A stretch of 17,916 nucleotides of DNA. Source: Clostridia bacterium. Its GTDB lineage: Bacteria; Bacillota_A; Clostridia; Oscillospirales; CAG-272. This document shows, piece by piece, positions 1 through 6,819 of the stretch; position 1 is the first letter of the stretch; every line of letters begins with the position of its first letter. The position numbers were made by a program, and so were the translations under genes. The notes beneath the pieces are model-generated. The model did not search any database. It was not told the DNA's origin and worked only from the letters and a program-made list of their open reading frames with translations. The stretch is taken from assembly GCA_017414605.1 (NCBI GenBank), contig JAFQLG010000018.1, positions 1 through 17,916 on the forward strand, in the 5' to 3' direction.

Positions 1-467
1 ACCTCGGTCTGAACCATAACGGTAATGCTCTCAAAGGGCAGCTTTGATTCAAGCAGATTCATAAGTATAGGCGTTGTGATATAATAGGGCAGATTTGCGC
101 AAACGGCAACGGGCCCCATTCTAAAATAGGGTTCAAGTATAGTGGCAAGGTCTGCCTCCATAACGTCCTGATTTATCACAGTTGCGTTTTTATAGTCGTT
201 AAGTGTGTATTTGAGAACGGGAATAAGCCCCTCGTCTATCTCAAAGGCAACAACGCGCGCGTATCGCTCGCATAGCTCGCGCGTCATGCACCCGATTCCG
301 GGACCTATCTCAACAACCGTTATGTCGCGGTTTGTACTGCAGGCATCCGCGATGTCTTCAACGGTCATGTTGTCCGTTAAAAAGTTCTGTCCGTATTCCT
401 TTTTGAAATTCAACCCGAACATGTCCATCACCTGACGTATTGTTCTGGGATCGCAAAGATTAAGCAT
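1..467 (-). CDS. rsmA: 16S rRNA dimethyladenosine transferase RsmA (KsgA), N-terminal part, cut by window edge
   Basis: RsmA dimethylates the two adjacent adenines near the 3' end of 16S rRNA (A1518/A1519 in E. coli numbering) late in small-subunit assembly, using S-adenosylmethionine. I translated about 155 codons from the ATG at 467. The start is supported by AGAGGA a few bases upstream. Visible motifs are the family's N-terminal GQNFLTD (residues 26-32), the SAM-binding EIGPGIG (53-59), the acidic ribose-binding stretch FEID (75-78), and the catalytic NLPYYITTP (125-133) followed by VMVQTE. The order and spacing are those of KsgA. The C-terminal RNA-binding domain, roughly the last 120 residues, lies outside the window. 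It is the third gene of a minus-strand group and starts 16 bases after the THUMP methyltransferase stop, so it is probably co-transcribed with it. The identification is secure; only completeness is unknown. Confidence 0.95.
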   Translation of the reverse strand, partial: MLNLCDPRTIRQVMDMFGLNFKKEYGQNFLTDNMTVEDIADACSTNRDITVVEIGPGIGCMTRELCERYARVVAFEIDEGLIPVLKYTLNDYKNATVINQDVMEADLATILEPYFRMGPVAVCANLPYYITTPILMNLLESKLPFESITVMVQTE

Positions 468-483
468 TGTATTTCCTCTTAAT

Positions 484-1668
484 TTATTTGTGTTTGAATT
501 TTGGCTTGTTATTGTTGTATTTTTGCTGTTTTCTATCGTCAAAGGAGTGATCCGCGGGCTTGAAAAACTGATAAAGCGAGCAGGGGAGCATTCCGTTATA
601 AAGCTTTTTCACCTTGTCTGCGCGTCTGCCGTAAAGCTTTTCAAAATACTCGCTTGAGGTCAAAACGTAAATGTGCCAGGGCTCAAAGTACTTGAAATTG
701 CGACCAATCTCGCGGTAGAGCTGCTCAACCTCTTGAAGTTCTCCCATTCGCTCGCCGTAAGGAGGATTACAAACTATAGTTCCGCGTCTGTCCTCGGGCT
801 TGCGGATCTTTCTTGCATCGGCGCGGAAGATATTTATTGAGTCCTCAACTCCCGCGCGCAAGGCGTTTTCATAAGTGAGGTCAAGTATGTCCTCGTCAAT
901 ATCGGATGCCCATACCTCAAAGGCGGAATCCTTGACTTCAAGCGACATTGCTTCATCGCGTGCATCTAACCAAAGCGCAGTCGGAATTTGTCCGAATGAT
1001 TCAGCGGCGAAGTGACGGTTAAGTCCCGGGGCGATCTTTCGGGCTATCATGGCAGCCTCAATGGCAATGGTGCCCGAGCCGCAGAAGGGATCCCAGAAGA
1101 GAACGTCCTCGCGCGGTCTGGCAGTCAGAGCAATGGATGCAGCAAGCGTTTCGCGCAAAGGCGCCGCGCCCGCGTCGGGCCTGTAGCCTCTCTTGTGAAG
1201 AGCCATACCCGAGGTGTCTATCATAAGCATCGCAACGTCTTTTAGAATAAAGAATTCAACCTTGTATTTAACGCCAGTTTCCTCAAACCAGGATATACCA
1301 TAGATGCTTGAAAGACGGTTTACTATAGCCTTTTTAACTATGCTTTGGCAGTCGGGGATGGATGTCAGCTTGCTTTTTATTGAATGTCCCGTAACGGGGA
1401 ACTCGTCAAGCCTGCCGATAAAGTCCTCCCAAGCGATAGCGTTAGTACCGTCAAAAAGCTCTGAAAAAGTATTTGCAGGAAAGCGAGATAACACGATAAA
1501 GACTCGCTCCGCGAGCCTTAAATTTATATTTGCGCGAGCGATATCGCGCGCCTCGCCTTCAAAGAGAACTCGTCCATCAATAGTTTCAACTCTTTTAAGA
1601 CCAAGCGCGTCTATCTCCTCGCCAAGCTGTTTTTCAAGTCCGAAAAGACAAGTGGCGGCAAGAAGCAT
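484..1668 (-). CDS. THUMP-domain class I RNA methyltransferase (YpsC/RlmL-like)
   Basis: This is a SAM-dependent N2-guanine methyltransferase of the family that includes B. subtilis YpsC and the N-terminal half of E. coli RlmL, which makes m2G2445 in 23S rRNA. The protein has 394 residues. The N-terminal half (about 1-155) fits a ferredoxin-like plus THUMP RNA-binding module. It is followed by the family signature ALHKRGYR and APLRETLAA (156-178). The SAM-binding motif DPFCGSGT is at 193-200, the acidic motif SDID at 255-258, and the catalytic NPPYGE at 301-306, typical of base N-methylation. The last 15-20 residues are rich in K, N and Q and are probably disordered. Its ATG shares one base with the rmuC stop (TAATG at 1670-1666), which indicates translational coupling. 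The target nucleotide is inferred from the family, not visible here. Confidence 0.9.
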   Translation of the reverse strand: MLLAATCLFGLEKQLGEEIDALGLKRVETIDGRVLFEGEARDIARANINLRLAERVFIVLSRFPANTFSELFDGTNAIAWEDFIGRLDEFPVTGHSIKSKLTSIPDCQSIVKKAIVNRLSSIYGISWFEETGVKYKVEFFILKDVAMLMIDTSGMALHKRGYRPDAGAAPLRETLAASIALTARPREDVLFWDPFCGSGTIAIEAAMIARKIAPGLNRHFAAESFGQIPTALWLDARDEAMSLEVKDSAFEVWASDIDEDILDLTYENALRAGVEDSINIFRADARKIRKPEDRRGTIVCNPPYGERMGELQEVEQLYREIGRNFKYFEPWHIYVLTSSEYFEKLYGRRADKVKKLYNGMLPCSLYQFFKPADHSFDDRKQQKYNNNKPKFKHK

Positions 1669-3011
1669 TATTCCTCGTCCTCCTCCTCGTCGTTATATGC
1701 AGCGGGCTCAAGCTGTAAAACGCCGTCCGCCTCGACCGAGTCAAGCGCCTCAACGGAGCGCAGCTTTTTCTGAATGATACTGTTTCTATGCTGTGCATCG
1801 TCAAGCGACTTTCCCGCCTCGTCTATCTTCTTTTTTGCCTTGGCAAGCACGGTTTCAAAAGTATCGTACTGTGCCTTAACGGCAGACAGTATCTTTCTTA
1901 CCTCGTGCGCCTTTTCATTGATAGCGGCAATGCGGAAGCCCATAGCAAGTGAATTGAGCAGGGCAGTTACGGTTGAAGGACCGCATATCATGATGTTGTA
2001 ATCATTTTGAATGCGCTCCGCAATTCCGCTTTGCGAAGCCGCTATCTCGGCGTAGAGTCCCTCGCTTGCAAGGTACATTACTGCGAAAGGCGTTGTTGCG
2101 GGAACGCTTATGTATTTGTTGATGTCGCGTGCCTCGTGGAGAACGCGGTCCTCAAGCGCGCGGCGCGCCGCGGCAAGAGCCTCAGGGTCAGCGCGGTCTG
2201 CGGCGTTACAAAGGCGAATGTAGTCTTCCATGGGGAACTTTGAGTCAAGCGGCAAATAGGTTATCTCGGAATAGTTTTCGCCGGAGGGGATCTTTATGGC
2301 AAACTCAACTCTGTCCTTGCTGGATGCTCTGGGCGCGTAGTTTTCAACGTACATATTAGGGATAGTCTGGTCAAGGATGTTCTTAAGTTGCACCTCTGCC
2401 CAGGTTCCTCTTGCCTTTACGTTGGTAAGCACGCGGTTGAGTGTGGTGACGTTTTCGGTGATACCGCCCGACATCTCCTTCATTTCGCCGAGAGCCTTGT
2501 AGAGATTTTCAAGCTGACTTGAAACTGTCTTAAAGGAGCTGTCAAGGCGCTGGGTAAGGGTAGAAGTAAGCTTTTCGTCAACAACCGTGCGCATTTCGTC
2601 AAGCTTCTTTTCGTTGCTCTCCTGCATTTTGGCAAGAGCCGCCTCTATCTTTTGATTTTGCTTTTCATTTATCTCGGAATTCTTGTCGCGCATAGCCGCC
2701 ATACCGTCCGCCATTTGTCTGTATATGCGGATCAGCTGCTCCTGGTTGGTCTTGTTCAATTGCTCAAGGCTCTTGTTGACCTCACTGATTTTTGCAGAAA
2801 CCTCGGTGCGCTGAGCCAAAGCAGTCTGATTTTGCTCGGTGCGGTTGCGTGCAAATTCATTGTAAATGCCCTCGCGCATCTCGTCCAGCTTTTTATCGGA
2901 GTCGCCTTTGCCGATAGAGTCCATTGACTTGTTTATTTTTACAAGGGAAACAAGGCAGATAATGGACACGACAAGCCCCGCCATAGCTACCACGAAATTC
3001 AATATATCCAT
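1668..3011 (-). CDS. rmuC: DNA recombination protein RmuC homologue
   Basis: RmuC proteins are membrane-anchored, coiled-coil proteins with a predicted nuclease-like core that limit DNA inversions or rearrangements; their biochemistry is poorly defined. I place the start at the ATG at 3011, giving 447 residues, because GGAGG (3021-3017) lies five bases upstream. An in-frame ATG at 3038 would add nine residues but has no such site. One N-terminal membrane segment (about 4-25) precedes a long charged coiled coil (about 30-195). The core follows, with RGTWAEVQL (201-209), VEFAIKIP (235-242) and the family motif PLDSKFP (254-260), whose Asp is in the proposed active site. The C-terminus is a strongly acidic tail (DEEEDEE). 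It is the first gene of the minus-strand operon with the THUMP methyltransferase and rsmA. Confidence 0.93.
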   Translation of the reverse strand: MDILNFVVAMAGLVVSIICLVSLVKINKSMDSIGKGDSDKKLDEMREGIYNEFARNRTEQNQTALAQRTEVSAKISEVNKSLEQLNKTNQEQLIRIYRQMADGMAAMRDKNSEINEKQNQKIEAALAKMQESNEKKLDEMRTVVDEKLTSTLTQRLDSSFKTVSSQLENLYKALGEMKEMSGGITENVTTLNRVLTNVKARGTWAEVQLKNILDQTIPNMYVENYAPRASSKDRVEFAIKIPSGENYSEITYLPLDSKFPMEDYIRLCNAADRADPEALAAARRALEDRVLHEARDINKYISVPATTPFAVMYLASEGLYAEIAASQSGIAERIQNDYNIMICGPSTVTALLNSLAMGFRIAAINEKAHEVRKILSAVKAQYDTFETVLAKAKKKIDEAGKSLDDAQHRNSIIQKKLRSVEALDSVEADGVLQLEPAAYNDEEEDEE

Positions 3012-3055
3012 AATTACCTCCAAGGAGAAAATATACAAATAACAATACTTAATTT

Positions 3056-3084
3056 ATTATAACATATATTGTCCGTTTTGTCAC
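3056..3084 (-). promoter_or_regulatory. Promoter for rmuC operon
   Basis: Read on the minus strand, there is a -35 box GTGACA (3084-3079), a 17-base spacer and a perfect -10 TATAAT (3061-3056). A TG one base before the -10 gives it extended -10 character. The expected transcript start is near 3049, about 38 bases before the rmuC ATG. It is a sigma-A type match read by eye. Confidence 0.65.
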
Positions 3085-3117
3085 TATAAATTATCAGCTT
3101 TTTTGAAATTATTTGTG

Positions 3118-3147
3118 TTGACAGGGTGCGTTTTCGTATGGTATAAT
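3118..3147 (+). promoter_or_regulatory. Strong sigma-A promoter for the TPR/nucleotidyltransferase pair
   Basis: A perfect -35 TTGACA (3118-3123), an 18-base spacer and a perfect -10 TATAAT (3142-3147) are visible, with TG at 3139-3140 forming an extended -10. The expected start is near 3154, leaving a leader of about 30 bases with AGGAGA (3174-3179) before the ATG at 3186. It is the best consensus match in the window and faces away from the rmuC promoter. I saw no operator-like inverted repeat over it. Confidence 0.8.
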
Positions 3148-3185
3148 TTTTATAGAAAATTCCAAATAAAATCAGGAGAAATAAG

Positions 3186-3977
3186 ATGAGTGACGAAAGA
3201 ATAATCAAGTGTAAAGGCTGCTCCAAGGAATCTTACGATATAATCCCGATAGCGCGCATCATCGCAAAGCTTGACGAGCTTTTTGCCACAAACGATCTGG
3301 CCGCAGTTGGCAAACTTTTGGAATATTGGGAGCGCGAGGCGCGCAACCTTGGCGACGTGCGCGGGCTTGTTGAGATATTGAACGAGGAGATCGGATATTT
3401 TAGAAGAACGAGCGATAAGGATCGAGCTATGAGTGCGGTGAAAGAGACTTTTGCGCTTATGGACGAGCATAATATGGACAAAGGCGAGAGCGCAGGCACA
3501 CTCTATCTTAACGGCGCTACAACCATGAAAGCCTTTGGTATGGCGCGCGAGGCAATGCAGTATTATGCAAAGGCAAAAAGCATTTATGACGCTTGCCTTT
3601 CTTCTGATGACTATAAAATGGCGGCATACTATAACAACGTGTCAAGTGCATACGTGGACCTTGGCGAGCGAGAAAACGCGCAGGCTTGTTGCTATCGCGC
3701 AATAGAAATACTCGAGAAGAAAGGTGACTGTAATGGCGAGATAGCGGTAACGCTTGTGAACCTTGCGCACTTATATTACGATGCCGATCCCTGCGACGAA
3801 AGAGCCTATGATTCAATGGAGCGTGCATGGCAGCTTTTGATGGACGAGGGCAACGAGCATAACGGCAATTTTGCCTTCCTTTGCTCAAAGTGCTATCCGT
3901 CCTTTGGATATTTCGGTTATTTTGATTATGAGAAGAAGCTCAAGGCTTTAACGGAGAAGATATATGCAGGGAATTGA
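3186..3977 (+). CDS. TPR-repeat protein paired with a DUF4037-type nucleotidyltransferase
   Basis: This is a 263-residue, apparently cytoplasmic, all-helical protein with no signal peptide or membrane segment. Degenerate tetratricopeptide helices run from about residue 24 to 225. The clearest repeats are at 103-135 (YLNGATTMKAFGMAREAM), 146-178 (YYNNVSSAYVDLGERENA) and 187-218. Such repeats make protein-protein contacts, and the natural partner is the protein of the next gene, whose start overlaps this one by 14 bases. Two Cys-x-x-Cys pairs sit at the extreme ends, C9/C12 and C233/C236, and could bind one zinc or two metal sites; this is inference. The start follows AGGAGA with about six bases of spacing and a strong promoter. 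I recognise the fold type but not a named family, and no enzyme motif is visible. Confidence 0.85.
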   Translation: MSDERIIKCKGCSKESYDIIPIARIIAKLDELFATNDLAAVGKLLEYWEREARNLGDVRGLVEILNEEIGYFRRTSDKDRAMSAVKETFALMDEHNMDKGESAGTLYLNGATTMKAFGMAREAMQYYAKAKSIYDACLSSDDYKMAAYYNNVSSAYVDLGERENAQACCYRAIEILEKKGDCNGEIAVTLVNLAHLYYDADPCDERAYDSMERAWQLLMDEGNEHNGNFAFLCSKCYPSFGYFGYFDYEKKLKALTEKIYAGN

Positions 3978-4887
3978 GGCTTCAAGAAAATTTTATACCG
4001 ATGCCGTAAAGCCAATGATAGAGCGCGACTTTGCACAGTATAAACATCGCATAGCGGTCGGCCTTGTGGGTCATGGCTCGGAATGCTTTGGCTTTGATGA
4101 CAGTGTATCAACGGACCACGATTTTGAAACCTCGCTTTGTCTTTGGATAACCCGAGAGGATGAGCAGACGTTTGGATTTAAGCTGTTCAGAGCTTATTCC
4201 AAGCTCCAGACGCAGTATTCCGCACAAAGTAGGAGCGAAAAGAGCATCGGCGGCTCGGACGGACGCGGTGTGATGACAATTGAGGAGTTTTACAAGCGCT
4301 ACACGGGAAGAAATGGTGCCCCCGAAACGCTTGAGGACTGGCTATATATTCCTTCACACTATCTCGCCGAGGCAACGAACGGCGAGGTGTTCTGTGATGA
4401 ACTTGGCGTGTTCTCGGAGGTCAGGGAAACAATAAAGAACGGTATGCCCGAGGATGTAAGGCGCAAAAAAATTGCCTCGTGTGCCTTCTATATGGCACAA
4501 TCGGGGCAGTATAATTATGAAAGATGCCTTATGCATGGAGAGCGCGGTGCGGCGCGTTTGGCACTTGACGAATTTGTCAAAAATGCGCTTGAAATCAGCT
4601 TTTTGCTTGAAGGCGCTCACATGCCCTATTATAAATGGAGCTTCCGTGCTTTGCGCGAGCTTGGACAAGATGATATAGCTCAAAGGCTGGAGAAACTTAT
4701 TAATGCGCCCGCAGAAAACACCAAGAGCATTTCTTCTGAGATAGAGCAGATATCCTTTGACGTAATCCAAAAATTAGTGTCATCGGGGCTTAGTGATTCA
4801 GGAGATAAATACCTTGAGGCGCATGCATATTCCATAAATTCCAGGATAGTCGACCACAGGCTGAGAAATATGCCTGTTATGTTGTGA
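3964..4887 (+). CDS. DUF4037-type nucleotidyltransferase-fold protein
   Basis: This 307-residue protein has a polymerase-beta-type nucleotidyltransferase head. VGHGSECFGFDDSVSTDHDFE (33-54 region) gives a GS turn at 38-39 followed by D51-x-D53, the metal-binding pattern of minimal nucleotidyltransferases. The sequence matches my memory of the DUF4037 family. The rest (about 105-307) is mainly helical, as in kanamycin-nucleotidyltransferase-like proteins, and includes YYKWSFRALREL (222-233). The substrate is unknown: it could be a small molecule, a tRNA or a protein. The ATG overlaps the TPR gene by 14 bases and has GGAG about nine bases upstream, so the two proteins are probably made together. 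A toxin/antitoxin or drug-modifying role is possible but unsupported. The fold assignment is fairly sure; the function is open. Confidence 0.8.
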   Translation: MQGIEASRKFYTDAVKPMIERDFAQYKHRIAVGLVGHGSECFGFDDSVSTDHDFETSLCLWITREDEQTFGFKLFRAYSKLQTQYSAQSRSEKSIGGSDGRGVMTIEEFYKRYTGRNGAPETLEDWLYIPSHYLAEATNGEVFCDELGVFSEVRETIKNGMPEDVRRKKIASCAFYMAQSGQYNYERCLMHGERGAARLALDEFVKNALEISFLLEGAHMPYYKWSFRALRELGQDDIAQRLEKLINAPAENTKSISSEIEQISFDVIQKLVSSGLSDSGDKYLEAHAYSINSRIVDHRLRNMPVML

Positions 4888-5006
4888 AATGTGACGAAAT
4901 TGTGATACTCACTCGACAAAACAAAGTTGCCGCATATTCGTATAATAGTTACGTATCGTGTCAGATCACATCGGTTATCGCGGGCGGTCTTATCCTCGAA
5001 AAGTAA
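4884..5006 (+). CDS. Possible 40-residue small protein (weak)
   Basis: A GTG at 4884 overlaps the preceding TGA stop as GTGA and opens 40 codons ending at TAA 5004-5006. The peptide begins MKCDEIVIL and ends VIAGGLILEK; a short apolar stretch (VIAGGLIL) is near the end. In favour, its stop lies four bases before the terminator stem, whereas the nucleotidyltransferase stop is 123 bases away; other terminators in this window start almost at the stop. Against, there is no clear ribosome binding site, and a frame this short can be open by chance. I do not recognise it. Confidence 0.15.
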   Translation: MKCDEIVILTRQNKVAAYSYNSYVSCQITSVIAGGLILEK

Positions 5007-5010
5007 AATT

Positions 5011-5043
5011 AAAATCGCATCGGTAAACCCGATGCGATTTTTT
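5011..5043. terminator. Bidirectional Rho-independent terminator
   Basis: A stem of 10 well-paired bases (ATCGCATCGG with CCGATGCGAT), extended to 13 by A-T pairs, encloses a 5-base loop (5024-5028). On the plus strand it runs into T-rich 5038-5043, and on the minus strand into TTTTAATTTT. It serves the plus-strand TPR/nucleotidyltransferase unit and the minus-strand trmL-mnmA unit; the mnmA stop (5044-5042) abuts the stem. Confidence 0.85.
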
Positions 5044-6106
5044 ATTGAATTATTCCTCCGCCGATGAGGGTATCGCCGTCATACATAACGGCAGACTGAC
5101 CCCTTGCGGGGGCTCTTTGCGGTGTATCAAACGTAAGCGTGATCTCGTCCTTGCCGGTAAGCTCGGCATACGCGGGAGCAACGCTCTGGCTGTACCTTAT
5201 CTTTGCTTGGATACGGATCTTTCCCTCAAAAGAGTCAAATGGAATAAGATTTACGTTTTTAATTATTACGGTGTCGGTAAATAGCTTATCCTCGTCTGCG
5301 AGCGTGACCGTATTCGTAGCGGCATCCTTTTTTGTAACGAAGATGTGCCTGCCCATAGAGATTCCAAGTCCCTTGCGCTGACCTATTGTGTAGTGAATCA
5401 TACCCTTGTGGCGTCCCAAAACGTTGCCTTCCTCGTCAACGTAATCTCCGGTCGGATAAGGATAGCCAAGTTGCTGCTCAATGAATGCTGCATAATCGCC
5501 GTCGGGAACAAAGCAGATGTCCTGGCTGTCGCTCTTGTGAGCGTTTACAAATCCTGCCGCCTCTCCAATAGCACGTATCTCTGTTTTTGTCAGATCGCCA
5601 AGGGGGAAAAGTGTGTGCGCGAGCTGATGCTGGGAAAGCGACCAGAGCATGTAGCTTTGGTCCTTACGGCTGTCAGCCGCTTTTTTTATAACGTATCTGC
5701 CGCCAACGGTCTTTTCTATGCGCGCGTAATGCCCCGTGGCAACGTAGTCAGCCCCCGATTTGATAGCGAGCTCAAGCAAGGCGCCGAACTTCAAGTGCTT
5801 GTTGCATACGATACAGGGATTTGGGGTGCCGCCTTCAAGGTAGGTGTCAATGAAATTTTTAACCACTGTCGAGTGAAACTCGCCCGTCATATCGTAAACC
5901 TTGTGTTCAATGCCGATAGAAGCACAAATTGACTTTGCATCGGCAATGTCCGAAAGGGCGGCGTCCGTCCCATCCGCAAGTATTCTGTTGCACAAAAGCA
6001 TCGTCGCTCCCGTAACGGATTGTCCTTGCCGCAAAAGCAAAAGTGCGGCAACGGCGCTGTCTATACCGCCGCTCATAGCAACTGTAACTCTTTTATTAGT
6101 GTTCAT
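5042..6106 (-). CDS. mnmA: tRNA 2-thiouridylase MnmA
   Basis: MnmA thiolates U34 of the tRNAs for Lys, Glu and Gln, using ATP and sulfur passed from a cysteine desulfurase. The 354-residue protein has the PP-loop SGGIDS (12-17) and the cysteines of TPNPCIVCN (C98, C101). The second catalytic cysteine is C198 in SQDICFVPDG, and the signature HYTIGQRKGLGI is at 238-249. It is complete and of normal length. I chose ATG 6106, five bases after GGAGT (6116-6112); a TTG one codon upstream would lie only two bases from that site. It is second in an operon, 23 bases after trmL, which also acts on wobble position 34. A cysteine desulfurase partner is not in the window. Confidence 0.97.
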   Translation of the reverse strand: MNTNKRVTVAMSGGIDSAVAALLLLRQGQSVTGATMLLCNRILADGTDAALSDIADAKSICASIGIEHKVYDMTGEFHSTVVKNFIDTYLEGGTPNPCIVCNKHLKFGALLELAIKSGADYVATGHYARIEKTVGGRYVIKKAADSRKDQSYMLWSLSQHQLAHTLFPLGDLTKTEIRAIGEAAGFVNAHKSDSQDICFVPDGDYAAFIEQQLGYPYPTGDYVDEEGNVLGRHKGMIHYTIGQRKGLGISMGRHIFVTKKDAATNTVTLADEDKLFTDTVIIKNVNLIPFDSFEGKIRIQAKIRYSQSVAPAYAELTGKDEITLTFDTPQRAPARGQSAVMYDGDTLIGGGIIQ

Positions 6107-6129
6107 CAATTACTCCAAAATCAGAATTT

Positions 6130-6630
6130 TTACCAGCTGAATTTAGTAAGCTCGCCCATTTCCTGCATCCCCTCAAAATTCCATTGGCGCAGAATTTCGT
6201 AAACCGCTATGGCAACAGAGTTTGAGAGGTTGAGAGAGCGCAAGTGGTCGCGCATAGGGATCCTTACGCAGCTGTCTGGGTTAGCAAATAAAAGCTCCTC
6301 GGGCAGCCCTTTGGTTTCCTTGCCAAACATTATCCAGGCTTCATCGGGGTAGCATATATCGCAATAATTGTGCTTTGCCTTGGTTGAAAAATAGTAGACC
6401 TTAGCTGTGGGGTGCTTTTCAAAAAAATCAGCCAATCCGTCATAATAAGTTATGTCAAGCTTGTCCCAATAATCGAGCCCCGCGCGCTTGAGTTTGGCGT
6501 TGTCGATCTCAAATCCAAGCGGACGGATAAGATGTAGGGAAGCACCCGTTGCCGCGCAGGTGCGCGCGATATTTCCCGTATTTTGCGGTATTTCTGGTTC
6601 GCAAAGAACAATGTTTATGTGTTTATTCAT
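6130..6630 (-). CDS. trmL: tRNA (cytidine/uridine-34) 2'-O-methyltransferase TrmL
   Basis: TrmL is a knotted SPOUT-fold methyltransferase that methylates the ribose of the wobble nucleotide (C34 or modified U34) in two leucine tRNAs, using SAM. The 166-residue protein shows all three SPOUT motifs: EPEIPQNTGNIAR (11-23), FGKETKGLP (102-110) and IPMRDHLRSLNLSNSVAIAVYE (124-145). The length is usual for the family. I chose ATG 6630, preceded by GGAG (6642-6639) at eight bases. An in-frame TTG at 6675 would add 15 residues but lies upstream of the likely transcript start near 6657. It is the first gene of a two-gene unit with mnmA and is divergent from secA. Confidence 0.95.
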   Translation of the reverse strand: MNKHINIVLCEPEIPQNTGNIARTCAATGASLHLIRPLGFEIDNAKLKRAGLDYWDKLDITYYDGLADFFEKHPTAKVYYFSTKAKHNYCDICYPDEAWIMFGKETKGLPEELLFANPDSCVRIPMRDHLRSLNLSNSVAIAVYEILRQWNFEGMQEMGELTKFSW

Positions 6631-6663
6631 CAGAACTTCTCCGGGTTGCATCATTATAGCATA

Positions 6664-6692
6664 ATTATATCGCAAGTGCCGCTTATTTTCAA
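6664..6692 (-). promoter_or_regulatory. Promoter for trmL-mnmA
   Basis: On the minus strand, TTGAAA (6692-6687), a 17-base spacer and TATAAT (6669-6664) are seen. The predicted start near 6657 gives a 27-base leader carrying the trmL ribosome binding site. A second TATAAT at 6658-6653 lacks a -35 box at proper spacing. Confidence 0.65.
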
Positions 6693-6720
6693 GTGTTTTA
6701 CGAAAATTTACAAAATCGGG

Positions 6721-6749
6721 TTGTATTATATGATAAAGTATAGTATAAT
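6721..6749 (+). promoter_or_regulatory. Promoter for the secA-pcrA unit
   Basis: TTGTAT (6721-6726), a 17-base spacer and a perfect TATAAT (6744-6749) are present. The predicted start near 6756 leaves a leader of about 64 bases before secA. The leader contains only a minor hairpin (6767-6779). I saw no riboswitch, attenuator or upstream ORF. Confidence 0.6.
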
Positions 6750-6819
6750 TAAATTTAGGGCAAATAACGGAATGTCCGTATTAGTATATACCTTCAAAAT
6801 CTGAAAGGCGGAACTTATA

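Noticed and set aside
1304..1777. A 157-codon plus-strand open frame
   Set aside because: It runs antisense across the THUMP methyltransferase start and rmuC end, and has no ribosome binding site or family likeness.
4941..4946. TATAAT as a promoter for a small RNA ending at terminator 5011-5043
   Set aside because: No acceptable -35 box at 16-18 bases and no extended -10; the nearest TCGACA is 22 bases away.
4818..5006. A -1 frameshift that would extend the nucleotidyltransferase past its stop
   Set aside because: No slippery run near the stop, and the protein end reads naturally; the open alternative frame is short enough to be chance.
5345..5932. A 195-codon plus-strand open frame
   Set aside because: It lies entirely antisense to mnmA, whose motifs are intact, and has no recognisable protein features.
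6767..6779. Hairpin ACGGA-ATG-TCCGT in the secA leader as an attenuator or riboswitch
   Set aside because: Only five base pairs, no T-run, and no conserved riboswitch core in the roughly 64-base leader.
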